Assembly (NCBI GenBank): GCA_052387955.1
Contig: JBQTIQ010000073.1
Span: forward strand, 1 to 16,730
From: JBQTIQ01 sp052387955
GTDB taxonomy: Bacteria > Actinomycetota > Acidimicrobiia > Acidimicrobiales > JACDCH01
DNA: 16,730 nt
Reading direction: 5' to 3'
In this document: piece after piece, positions 7,007-14,014 of the stretch
How positions within the stretch are numbered: position 1 is the stretch's first letter
Layout of the letters: each line of letters opens with the position of its first letter
Position numbers and translations under genes: made by a program
Notes under the pieces: model-generated
What the model was told of the DNA's origin: nothing
Database searches by the model: none
The model's input: only the letters and a program-made list of their open reading frames with translations

Positions 7007-7657
7007 ATGTTCCTTCGCAAGGGCCCGGCCATGGTCGATCGTGCGGATGCGCTGCCCGGCCGCGATCATCCCGTGTTCGAGGTGCCCTCCACCCACTACG
7101 TCCACGGCCGCCCGATCCAGCCACCGTTCCCGGAAGGGATGGCGCAGGCGATGTTCGGGTTCGGGTGCTTCTGGGGGGCCGAACGGCTCTTCTGGGACAT
7201 TCCCGGCGTCTACACGACCGCCGTCGGCTACGCCGGCGGCAGCACGCCCAACCCCACCTACCGCGAGGTCTGCTCCGGTCGCACCGGTCACGCCGAGGCC
7301 GTGCTCGTGGTCTACGACCCCGCCGTGGTCGGCTACGACGACCTGCTCAAGGTGTTCTGGGAGGCCCACGACCCGACTCAGGGCATGCGCCAGGGCAATG
7401 ACGTCGGCACCCAGTACCGCTCGGCGATCTACGCCACCACCCCCGGCCAGCTCGCCGTCGCCGAGGCCAGCCGCGCCGACTACGGGTCAAGGCTCGAAGG
7501 CGCCGGCTTTCCCCCCATCACCACCGAGGTCGCCACCGCCCCGAAGTTCTGGCTCGCCGAGGAGTACCACCAGCAGTACCTGGCCAAGATCCCCAACGGT
7601 TACTGCGGCCTGAAGGGGACCGGGGTCGCCTGCCCAGTGGCGACCGCCGCCGAGTGA
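7007..7657 (+). CDS. msrA: Peptide methionine (S)-S-oxide reductase
   Basis: 216 residues, the length of the longer MsrA form (E. coli about 212). It carries the catalytic motif GFGCFWGAE with Cys54, then VGYAGG (73-78), GHAEAV, QGNDVGTQYRSAIY (129-142) and FWLAEEYHQQYL (181-192). Cys200 (NGYCG) and Cys209 (VACP) sit where the two resolving cysteines of E. coli MsrA lie, so a thioredoxin-recycled three-cysteine mechanism is expected. It reduces the S-epimer of methionine sulfoxide, free or in proteins, in the cytoplasm. The ATG is supported by a -10-like TACCCT seven bases upstream. No msrB is in the window. Confidence 0.96.
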   Translation: MFLRKGPAMVDRADALPGRDHPVFEVPSTHYVHGRPIQPPFPEGMAQAMFGFGCFWGAERLFWDIPGVYTTAVGYAGGSTPNPTYREVCSGRTGHAEAVLVVYDPAVVGYDDLLKVFWEAHDPTQGMRQGNDVGTQYRSAIYATTPGQLAVAEASRADYGSRLEGAGFPPITTEVATAPKFWLAEEYHQQYLAKIPNGYCGLKGTGVACPVATAAE

Positions 7658-7720
7658 GCAACTGGTAACCGACCGTAGGCGCGGCGTGCACCGTTGTACC
7701 GCGCCCTCGGATTGGTTGGC

Positions 7721-9532
7721 ATGATGGCGCATCGGCCTGCTCCGCCGCCCTTCTCCCGCGCTCTTCGCAACGATCCTGGGCCCGCGATGACCGGGCCGCC
7801 GACCGACGGCGACGCGTCCCCGTTCTCTGCCGGCACCAGCACCGGCACCGAGCCGGGGTTGCGCATGTCGTCGGCCGTGCTGGCCCGTGCCGTCCTCGAC
7901 CTGCCGACCGTCCTGGTGGTCGGCGTCGACGTCGCCCTGCGGGCAGTGCTGTTCAACCGGGCCTGCGAGGACCTGACCGGCCGCCACGCCGACGAGGTGA
8001 TGGGAGCCGGCCTGCTCGCCCTGGTGGTGCCACCGGACGAGCACGAGGCCGTCATGGCCGCGTGGCGCCTGGCGTGCCGGGACGGTGGGCCATTGGTGTC
8101 GCGCCACCATTGGACCACGCCGGACGGGGACCGCCGGTTGATCGAGTGGTACAGCGTGCGGGTCGGGGAGGGCGCGGGCGTCGTCGTCCTCAGCACCGGG
8201 GTCGACATCACCGAACGGGAGCGGGCCAGCCTGACCCAGGTCGAGGCCGACGTTGCGCTGACCCGACTGGCGTTCGAGGACGCGTTGACCGGCCTCCCGA
8301 ACCAGCAACTGGCCCTGGCCTACGTGGCCGAACTACTCGACATCGGCGAACCTGTCTCCGCCGTGATGTGCGGCATCGACCGCTTCAAGCGGGTCAACGA
8401 CTCGCTCGGGCTGGCTGCCGGCGACGCCGTGCTGCAGCAGGTCGGCCGACGCCTGCGGGGAGCGGCCGGCCCCCGCGACCGGCTTGCCCGTTCCCAGGGC
8501 GACGAGTTCCTCGTCATCACCACCGGCGACGCCGAGGCGGTGGCCGAAAGGGCCGTCGCCGCCCTGGCCGAGCCCTTCGAGCTCGACGACCGTGCCCTCA
8601 CGTTGTCGACCAGCGTCGGGATCGCCACCGCGTCGGCGGAGCTGCGGACCGCGGATGACCTCCTGCGGGCGGCTGGAACCGCTCTGCACGAGGCCAAGGT
8701 CGGCTCCCGAGGGCGGACCCGACGTTTCGACGTCGGCATGGGCGAGGACGCCGTCGCCCGGCTCGAGCTCGAGGCCGACCTCATCCGGGCGCTGGACGAA
8801 GGCGAGATCGAGCTCCACTACCAGCCGATCGTGCGCCTGCGCGACTTCAGCACAGCCGGCGTCGAAGCCCTGCTGCGATGGACGAGGGCGGACGGGACCT
8901 CGATCAGCCCTGACCGCCTGCTGAGGGTGGCGTCGGCGACCCGGCTCAGCGGCCAGTTGGCCCGGATGACCATCGACCTGGCCGTGGCCCAGGCCGCCTA
9001 CTGGTCCAAGACGGTGCCGGAGCTGGCCCCGTTCCGGGTCGGGTTCAACCTGTCGCCCCTGCAGATCCTCGATCGACGGGTCCTGGAGCACCTCGACGCC
9101 CGGGTGGCGCGGCTCGACGTCGATCCCCGCTGGCTGGTGCTCGAGATCACCGAGGACTCCGCCGCCGTCCTCCCGCCTGACGCCCTGTCGGCCCTGCAAC
9201 GTCTCCGGGCCATGGGCATGCACCTCGCCCTCGACGACTTCGGCACCGGCTACAGCTCGCTGGCGGCGCTGCAGTCGCTACCGATCGACGTGATCAAGAT
9301 CGACCGGGCCTTCACCTCACGACTGGTGAGCGACGACCGGAGCCAGGCCCTGGTGAGCGCGGTGGTCCGGGTCGCCGACGCCTTCGGCGCCCTGACCGTG
9401 GCCGAGGGTGTCGAGTACGACGCCGAGCTACAGGCCCTGGCCATCCTCGGCGTCGACGAGGCCCAGGGCTACCTCCTCGGCCCGCCGGCGCCGGCACCGA
9501 CGATCGACCTGGCGGTACGCCGCCTGCACTAG
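7721..9532 (+). CDS. PAS-GGDEF-EAL protein, probable c-di-GMP phosphodiesterase with degenerate cyclase domain
   Basis: About 603 residues from the ATG at 7721; in-frame starts at 7694 (TTG), 7787 and 7866 are also possible. Residues about 55-168 look like a PAS sensor (LFNRACEDLTGRHADEV ... STGVDITER). The GGDEF domain (about 185-345) is degenerate: the signature reads SQGDEF (Gln259 replacing the first Gly), the first metal-binding Asp is Gly in MCGIDRFKRVND, and GH is GL. The EAL domain keeps all the usual catalytic residues: Glu382 (EALLRW), Asn443, Glu475 (LEITED), Asp505 and Asp506 (DDFGTGYSS), Lys526, Glu562 and Gln582. The protein probably hydrolyses c-di-GMP, with PAS and the inactive GGDEF as regulatory inputs. 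No transmembrane segment is seen, so it is likely cytosolic. Confidence 0.9.
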   Translation: MMAHRPAPPPFSRALRNDPGPAMTGPPTDGDASPFSAGTSTGTEPGLRMSSAVLARAVLDLPTVLVVGVDVALRAVLFNRACEDLTGRHADEVMGAGLLALVVPPDEHEAVMAAWRLACRDGGPLVSRHHWTTPDGDRRLIEWYSVRVGEGAGVVVLSTGVDITERERASLTQVEADVALTRLAFEDALTGLPNQQLALAYVAELLDIGEPVSAVMCGIDRFKRVNDSLGLAAGDAVLQQVGRRLRGAAGPRDRLARSQGDEFLVITTGDAEAVAERAVAALAEPFELDDRALTLSTSVGIATASAELRTADDLLRAAGTALHEAKVGSRGRTRRFDVGMGEDAVARLELEADLIRALDEGEIELHYQPIVRLRDFSTAGVEALLRWTRADGTSISPDRLLRVASATRLSGQLARMTIDLAVAQAAYWSKTVPELAPFRVGFNLSPLQILDRRVLEHLDARVARLDVDPRWLVLEITEDSAAVLPPDALSALQRLRAMGMHLALDDFGTGYSSLAALQSLPIDVIKIDRAFTSRLVSDDRSQALVSAVVRVADAFGALTVAEGVEYDAELQALAILGVDEAQGYLLGPPAPAPTIDLAVRRLH

Positions 9533-9544
9533 CGGGTCTGCTGC

Positions 9545-9568
9545 GGGCGCCGGTCCGTCGGAGCGCCC
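9545..9568 (+). terminator. Hairpin after the GGDEF-EAL gene
   Basis: Stem gggcgc / gcgccc with a 12-base loop, starting 12 bp after the stop codon. There is no T-run. It is weak evidence for a transcript end. Confidence 0.3.
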
Positions 9569-9626
9569 CCGAGGCCCACGTGCATCTGAGGGCGTCCAGG
9601 CGACGACCGCGGCCGGTTCCTGATCG

Positions 9627-9845
9627 TTGGTGGCGGGTAGGCAGCGCTTCGTGCGCCTCACCGATCCCACACCGCAGCCTCAGCCATTCCCTCCTCAGCC
9701 GACACCGCCCGGACCTGGCCCGGGACCGATGCCGCCGGCACCCGTGCCACCCGAGCCAGGCCCGTCGCCGATGCCTCCCCAACCGGTCCCGCCCATGCCT
9801 TCAGTGGGCCGGCCTGCCGACGGCGGAGACCTCGCGGTGATCTGA
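9627..9845 (+). CDS. Hypothetical proline-rich small protein
   Basis: Up to 72 residues from a TTG at 9627; GTG at 9630 or 9651 are alternatives, the latter after a weak GGTAGG. After a short basic N-terminus (GRQRFVRLTDP) about 40 residues are mostly Pro with Gln, Gly and Met (PQPQPFPPQPTPPGPGPGP and PMPPAPVPPEPGP), ending with VGRPADGGDLAVI. I recognise no family. Pro-rich frames can arise by chance in GC-rich DNA, so this is a candidate only. It precedes the small membrane protein by 44 bp on the same strand. Confidence 0.35.
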   Translation: MVAGRQRFVRLTDPTPQPQPFPPQPTPPGPGPGPMPPAPVPPEPGPSPMPPQPVPPMPSVGRPADGGDLAVI

Positions 9846-9889
9846 CGAATTTCGGGCTTGGCGCGGCGCCGGCGGGGTACCGGAGCCCC

Positions 9890-10039
9890 ATGCTCGCCAT
9901 GTTCGCCTTTGCTCTCGTGATCGTGTGGACGATGGGGGCTGCCCTCCTCCTACGCAGCCTGCACCCGGCGACGATCGTCGGCGCCTCCCCGGCACGCCCG
10001 AACGTGCAGGTCAACGGTATCGAACCGGCAACCCAGTGA
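9890..10039 (+). CDS. Hypothetical 49-residue single-pass membrane protein
   Basis: Starts ATG at 9890 with GGAG (9882-9885) four bases upstream, and ends with TGA at 10037-10039. Residues 2-21 (LAMFAFALVIVWTMGAALLL) form one clear transmembrane helix. The rest (RSLHPATIVGASPARPNV, then QVNGIEPATQ) is a short polar tail. I recognise no family. Composition and ribosome site are better than random, but the ORF is short. It is followed by 232 bp of leader before the hydroxylase gene. Confidence 0.45.
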   Translation: MLAMFAFALVIVWTMGAALLLRSLHPATIVGASPARPNVQVNGIEPATQ

Positions 10040-10125
10040 CCGGCCGCCCGGAATCCCCACCGGGCTGCCACCCTCCGTACGAGTACCGACGCGTCTCGTA
10101 GCCAGCGCGGGACCAGCTCGGGAAT

Positions 10126-10147
10126 TTTCTTCGCTCCGAGGAAGAAA
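10126..10147 (+). promoter_or_regulatory. AT-rich inverted repeat upstream of the hydroxylase, candidate operator
   Basis: tttcttc (10126-10132) and gaagaaa (10141-10147) are perfect inverted arms around an eight-base spacer. They sit in a locally AT-rich patch that stands out in this GC-rich window, 125 bp before the hydroxylase ATG. It could bind a dimeric regulator such as the nearby IclR protein; this is inference. Confidence 0.35.
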
Positions 10148-10256
10148 GTGGAGGAATCCGTCCCGATCTCGGGTTCCTACCCCGAGGTCGATCCCCGTCG
10201 ACGCCGACATACGGCTCCGGCGTTCGGTGGTCGACCGCGAGTGGAACCGCTAACTC

Positions 10257-10263
10257 GGAGGAG
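10257..10263 (+). promoter_or_regulatory. Strong Shine-Dalgarno of the hydroxylase gene
   Basis: GGAGGAG lies eight bases before the ATG at 10272. It is one of the best ribosome sites in the window, fixes the start and suggests high translation. Confidence 0.8.
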
Positions 10264-10271
10264 ACCACCTG

Positions 10272-11771
10272 ATGGCTCTTAAGCGTGATGACTGGCTTGA
10301 TGTCGCCCGCAAGGTTGACTGGAACTTCCGCTACGTGTCGGAGGAGGACGTGTACCCGGCGACGATGTCGGGGACGCCGTGGCTTCCGCATGATGCGTGG
10401 AAGGACTGGAACGAGGTCTACCGCAACACCTACCGCGAGTACGTCGAGAACCAGATGGCCAAGGACGAATCGATCCTGGCCGTGCGTGACACCTTGGGCA
10501 AGGCCAAGCACAACGCCAAGTTGGACCCGGCGTGGATCCAGCTGTCGAAGTTCCATCAGGGCGCCATTGCCTTGGGCGAGTACGCGGCGATGACCGGTGA
10601 GCTGCGTATGCAGCGTTTCGGCCGTGACGGTGCCTGGCGCACCATGGCCGGGCTGGGCTCGCTGGACGAGATGCGCCACACCCAGGTGCCGTTGTTGCTC
10701 AGCCATGACCTGTTGAAGATCGACGCCCAGTTCGACTGGGCGCACAAGGGCTATCACACCAACGAGTGGGCCATGATCGCCGCTCGGCACCTGTTCGATG
10801 ACATGTTCACGGCCTGCAACGCGATCGACACCGCGATCCAGTTGACGTTCGTGTTCGAGACCGGGTTCACGAACTTGCAGTTCATTGCCATGGCGGCGAT
10901 GGCTGACGGGGCCGAGGACCATGTGTTCGAAAAGGCGTTGGCGTCGATCCAGACCGACGAGTCCCGTCACGCCCAGCAGGGCCACCCGGTGCTGCGGACC
11001 GTGATCGAAAACGGCGGCAAGGAGTACGGCCAGTACCTGTTGGACAAGATGTGGTGGCGGTCGTGGCGGATCTTCTACGCCCTGACCGGCACGTCGATGG
11101 ACTATCTGACTCCGTTGGAGGCCCGTCGCCAGTCCTTCAAGGAGTTCATGGAGGAGTGGATCATCGACCAGTTCGTCAAGAACCTCGAGGAGTTCGGCCT
11201 CGACAAGCCCTGGTTCTGGGACCTGTTCATCGAGGAGATGGACCACTCCCAGCACTGCTTCCAGCTGGGCCTGTACACCTACCGTCAGACCCTGTGGTTC
11301 GACGAGCCCATGCCCAACCCCGAAGAGCGTGAGTGGCTCATCCAGAAGTACCCCAACAGCTGGGCCCAGTACTACCAGCCGCTGTGGGAGAACATCGACA
11401 AGGCCTGGGAGGAGAAGGGCGAGTACGCCACCCTCCCGTACTCGCTGCCGTCGCTGTGCAACCTGTGCCAGCTCCCGGGCACCGGTGTCGGCCCCCACAA
11501 GAACACGTCGTGCACCCTGCGGGTCGGCGAGCGGAACTACTTCTTCTGCTCCGAGCCCTGCCGGTGGATCTTCCAGACCCAGCAGGACCTGTTCAAGGGC
11601 CACCGCAACGTCATCGACCGCGTCTTCGAAGGCGATGCCCCCACCGACATCAACGCTGTCCTCGTGTGGATGGGCTTCGACTCCGTCGCCGAACAGGGCA
11701 AGGACCTGCACCGTGGTCTGCACCCCTGGCTCAAGGCCGGCAAGGAAGCCGCCGCCGGGGCCAACGCCTGA
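10272..11771 (+). CDS. Toluene-4-monooxygenase-type diiron hydroxylase alpha subunit with YHS domain
   Basis: 499 residues, against 500 in TmoA of Pseudomonas mendocina as I recall it. The diiron ligands are all present: Glu103 (GEYAAMTGE), Glu133 and His136 (DEMRH), Glu196 (ETGFTN), Glu230 and His233 (DESRH), each one residue before the TmoA position. Thr200, Asn201 and Gln227 also match, as do pocket residues Ile99, Gly102, Phe175, Phe195 and Phe204. Residues about 394-455 form a YHS-like domain with CNLC (396, 399), Cys414 and FCSEPC (426, 430). Such alpha subunits insert oxygen into aromatics or alkenes within an (alpha-beta-gamma)2 complex fed by a Rieske ferredoxin, reductase and effector protein. 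None of those genes is in this window, so it looks orphan. Codon use shifts near 11120-11190. A strong hairpin follows. Substrate unknown. Confidence 0.93.
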   Translation: MALKRDDWLDVARKVDWNFRYVSEEDVYPATMSGTPWLPHDAWKDWNEVYRNTYREYVENQMAKDESILAVRDTLGKAKHNAKLDPAWIQLSKFHQGAIALGEYAAMTGELRMQRFGRDGAWRTMAGLGSLDEMRHTQVPLLLSHDLLKIDAQFDWAHKGYHTNEWAMIAARHLFDDMFTACNAIDTAIQLTFVFETGFTNLQFIAMAAMADGAEDHVFEKALASIQTDESRHAQQGHPVLRTVIENGGKEYGQYLLDKMWWRSWRIFYALTGTSMDYLTPLEARRQSFKEFMEEWIIDQFVKNLEEFGLDKPWFWDLFIEEMDHSQHCFQLGLYTYRQTLWFDEPMPNPEEREWLIQKYPNSWAQYYQPLWENIDKAWEEKGEYATLPYSLPSLCNLCQLPGTGVGPHKNTSCTLRVGERNYFFCSEPCRWIFQTQQDLFKGHRNVIDRVFEGDAPTDINAVLVWMGFDSVAEQGKDLHRGLHPWLKAGKEAAAGANA

Positions 11772-11817
11772 CCGCAGAGGGCGTCTCAGTGCCTCAGCAG
11801 TGATACGTCTCTGACCC

Positions 11818-11851
11818 GACGGGCCCCGGTCGCAAGCCACCGGGGCCCGTC
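11818..11851 (+). terminator. Strong hairpin terminator after the hydroxylase gene
   Basis: Perfect 13-bp stem gacgggccccggt / accggggcccgtc with an eight-base loop, 46 bp after the stop codon. No T-run follows, as is common in high-GC actinobacteria. Because it is symmetric it could also end transcription from the IclR gene on the other strand. It indicates that the hydroxylase transcript ends here with no co-transcribed partner gene downstream. Confidence 0.7.
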
Positions 11852-12025
11852 GGCGACGGGCGAATGTGCTCGTGAGGAGCTGATACGTGCGGAGCTGCAG
11901 GACTACAGCAGTAGTGAGCAGCACGCAATGAGATGCAAAGCGCCTGTATGCGCCCGACCCAGGCCCGTGGCGCCGCCCCCGAGTTCGTCGCCGCTCATCC
12001 GCCGGTGCGCCATCGGGCGGGACCG

Positions 12026-12847
12026 TCAGGCGGGAGCGGCGAGACGTCGACCAGGACCGCCGTCCCGGCGGTCGTCCCGGTCACTGTTGTCCTTGGCCAG
12101 CCGGGCGGCGGCCGCCTTCACCCGGCGGGCCATGAGGTTCACGTCCTGCAGGATCCGGTCGCTCGGGCCGGCGACCGACACCGCCGCCATGGCCACACCT
12201 TCGACGTCGAGGACGGGTACGGCCAGGGACGAGATGCCGACCTGGACCTCATCGGCACTGAGGGCGTAGCCGGCCTCGCGGATCTCGGCCAGGCGGCGCA
12301 TGTAGGCCTGAGGCGACGCAGTGGTACGGCCCGTGAGGCGATGGAAGCCGGCAGCCATGACGGCTTGGGCGAAGTCGTCGTTGAAGGCGGCGATGGCCTT
12401 GCCCGAGCTGGTGGCGTAGGCCGGTAGCCGCCGGCCGAAGCGCGACGAGAACCGCACCCCCTGGTGGCTCTCCATCCGGGCGATGAACACGACCTCGGCG
12501 CCGTCGGGTATGGCGACATGAGCCGTGTGGCCGCACAGGTTGCGCAGCTGTTCGAGCACGGGAAGGGCCGCCTCGTGCAACGAGCACCGGCTCACCGCGA
12601 TCTCGCCGAGCTCGTAGACCCTGACCCCCAACCGGTAGCGGTGCTCGGGCGTACGTTCCACGAAACCGAAGGCGGCGAGCGTCTTGAGAAGGCGGTGGGC
12701 ACTGCTCTTGCCCACCCCCAGTTGGGCCGCGGCCTCACGGACACCCAACTCGCTGGTGGTGGCGAAAAGGTTCAGGAGCTCGAGCGCGGCCGTGAGGGAC
12801 TGCAACGGAGCCTCGGGCCGTGCCGGTGCCGATCCCTTCGCCATCAT
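12026..12847 (-). CDS. IclR-family transcriptional regulator
   Basis: 273 residues from the ATG at 12847. The frame is open to a GTG at 12904, but MMAKGS fits the usual start just before the DNA-binding domain and has a GGGAACGG upstream. The N-terminal winged helix-turn-helix spans about residues 14-75 (LQSLTAALELLNLF ... VREAAAQLGVGKSSAHRLLKTLAAFGFV). The effector-binding domain follows (about 76-251) with the typical GRRLPAYATSSGKAIAAF and GISSLAVPVLDVEG segments. IclR proteins bind small carboxylic or aromatic ligands and often control neighbouring catabolic genes. The gene converges with the hydroxylase across 254 bp that hold the terminator hairpin, so it is a candidate regulator of it, though its target is unknown. 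The C-terminal tail is rich in Arg and Asp. Confidence 0.92.
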   Translation of the reverse strand: MMAKGSAPARPEAPLQSLTAALELLNLFATTSELGVREAAAQLGVGKSSAHRLLKTLAAFGFVERTPEHRYRLGVRVYELGEIAVSRCSLHEAALPVLEQLRNLCGHTAHVAIPDGAEVVFIARMESHQGVRFSSRFGRRLPAYATSSGKAIAAFNDDFAQAVMAAGFHRLTGRTTASPQAYMRRLAEIREAGYALSADEVQVGISSLAVPVLDVEGVAMAAVSVAGPSDRILQDVNLMARRVKAAAARLAKDNSDRDDRRDGGPGRRLAAPA

Positions 12848-12962
12848 CCGTTCCCATACCCGCACAGCGCGCGATGAACTCTCCATGACGAGCAGGGGCA
12901 CCACGAGTCGATCGGCACTGGAGGAGATACTGGGCGTTCGAGAATCGCCCCGAAAGCCGACC

Positions 12963-12979
12963 GTCCCGCTAACCGGGAC
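12963..12979. terminator. Small hairpin between the NUDIX and IclR genes
   Basis: gtcccg-ctaac-cgggac, a perfect 6-bp stem with a five-base loop. It lies 13 bp beyond the NUDIX stop and upstream of iclR, so it could end the NUDIX transcript or act as an IclR operator. Confidence 0.3.
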
Positions 12980-12989
12980 ACGGTCGAAT

Positions 12990-13001
12990 GATCAGCTGAT
13001 C
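12990..13001. promoter_or_regulatory. Perfect 12-bp palindrome at the NUDIX stop codon
   Basis: gatcagctgatc is its own reverse complement and includes the TGA stop of the NUDIX gene (12992-12994). It could be a binding site for a dimeric regulator upstream of iclR, or chance. Confidence 0.3.
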
Positions 13002-13399
13002 GTGGGGATGACGCCGTGCTCATGGAGGAACTCGGCCAACCCCTCGACGAGATCGCGGCCGGCAACCTCCCCGAGGTCGACCCAGGCGACCTCGGCCGCA
13101 TCGTCGCCGGCTACTGGTACCTGGTGCGGATCGAGCACCGTGACCGTGAAGTCGACGATAACGAAGTGGAGGTCAGCGGTGAACCGTTCGACCCATCCGA
13201 CCAGATCGCCGCACACGCCTTCGAGGCCGGTCTCTTCCCTCAGCTCACGGACGACGGCCTCGGCCAGCAGCTCGCCCGCCTCGACCCGGCCACCCGGGAC
13301 CGACCACCGGTCCCGGCCCGGCTCATGGCCGCGGCGCACGAGCAGAAGACGACCGCTGACGACCACGATCGCCCCGACGCACAGTTCCGGACGCGCCAC
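12992..13399 (-). CDS. NUDIX hydrolase
   Basis: 135 residues from the GTG at 13399. The open frame runs on to 13786, but that part lies antiparallel in frame to the GNAT gene and looks like shadow sequence. A GTG at 13429 is an alternative. The Nudix box is complete: Gly37, five residues, Glu43, seven residues, then RELREETGL (51-59). The N-terminus PELCVGAIVVVSGRLLLVRRG and SVPGGRVEAGE are typical of MutT-like enzymes acting on nucleoside diphosphate derivatives in the cytoplasm. The exact substrate cannot be read from the sequence. It lies 95 bp downstream of the GNAT gene on the same strand. Confidence 0.88.
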   Translation of the reverse strand: MARPELCVGAIVVVSGRLLLVRRGHEPGRDRWSVPGGRVEAGELLAEAVVRELREETGLEGVCGDLVGWVERFTADLHFVIVDFTVTVLDPHQVPVAGDDAAEVAWVDLGEVAGRDLVEGLAEFLHEHGVIPTIS

Positions 13400-13469
13400 C
13401 TCAGTGCCTGCCGTGAGGCTGCACCCCACACCGACCGCCGCCGGGCGAGCTGACGCTCGCGTCGTCGGC

Positions 13470-13498
13470 CTGAAGCGCTCGTTGCGCTCCCACTTCAG
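13470..13498 (-). terminator. Hairpin at the GNAT stop codon
   Basis: Nested arms ctga / tcag (13470-13473 and 13495-13498) and agcgc / gcgct (13474-13478 and 13484-13488) fold over the TGA stop codon. A second small palindrome, gacgc-tc-gcgtc, lies at 13452-13463. No T-run is seen; this is weak evidence for a transcript end before the NUDIX gene. Confidence 0.3.
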
Positions 13499-13971
13499 AG
13501 CCGACGGTGAACGATGATGGCCCGAGCCACGGCGTGGAAGGTCTCGAAGAAGTTCTTCGTCTCCCGGTTGCCGGGCAGCACGATGGCGTCGATCCCGACG
13601 CAACCCTGTCCGCTCGCCCAGGTGACCACTGCGTCCATGAGCACCTCGCCGAGACCGACGGCCCGACCGGCTGGCTCCACGTAGAGATCCGTCAGCACAG
13701 CCAGCGGAGCCCCGTCGTTGAGGGCCTCGACGTGGGCCATGGCGTACCCGACCGTCGAGCCGTCGAGCGTGCCGACGAGGCAACAACGGGCCGGGTCGTC
13801 GACCTCGTCCCGGAAGCCTGGTTCGAGGGGCTCTGGGCGCGCCTCTCGCCGCGCCCAGACGTCGCCGCCCTTGGTCGGCCGCAGTTCTTCGGCCGCGGCG
13901 CGAGCCATCTCGACGAGACGGGCCACGTCGCCGGCGGTGGCCCGCCGGGTCTCCTCCACCGGTGCATTCAC
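13495..13971 (-). CDS. GNAT-family N-acetyltransferase
   Basis: 158 residues with a GTG start at 13971. The N-terminus (ETRRATAGDVARLVEMARAA) is the usual beta1-alpha1 of GNAT enzymes. The acetyl-CoA binding region is VLTDLYVEPAGRAVGLGEVL, with the R-x-x-G-x-G turn at residues 103-108, followed by a long helix. The C-terminus reads VLPGNRETKNFFETF and ends in a basic VHRRL. GNAT proteins transfer an acetyl group from acetyl-CoA to amines on small molecules or proteins; the acceptor is not evident. It is followed on the same strand by the NUDIX gene. Confidence 0.85.
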   Translation of the reverse strand: MNAPVEETRRATAGDVARLVEMARAAAEELRPTKGGDVWARREARPEPLEPGFRDEVDDPARCCLVGTLDGSTVGYAMAHVEALNDGAPLAVLTDLYVEPAGRAVGLGEVLMDAVVTWASGQGCVGIDAIVLPGNRETKNFFETFHAVARAIIVHRRL

Positions 13972-14014
13972 GCCGCGGCGAGGCCGCCAGCCTGTCGGCC
14001 GAGGGGTCGGGCGC

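Noticed and set aside
10148..10282. 44-codon upstream ORF (GTG at 10148) overlapping the hydroxylase start
   Set aside because: It has a passable ribosome site but a random-looking Arg/Pro-rich translation. Conservation would be needed to support it.
10011..11924. 637-codon open frame on the minus strand opposite the hydroxylase
   Set aside because: It is a shadow of the hydroxylase frame caused by high GC and rare stop codons. Its translation has no recognisable domain, and the plus-strand frame is unmistakable.
11928..12269. Plus-strand 113-codon frame whose ATG overlaps the stop of the tiny ORF (ATGA)
   Set aside because: Most of it is antisense to the IclR gene and has an Arg/Pro/Ser-rich translation with no family signal.
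13400..13786. N-terminal extension of the NUDIX protein
   Set aside because: It overlaps the GNAT gene on the same strand in another frame and is Arg-rich shadow sequence. The NUDIX fold begins near 13399.
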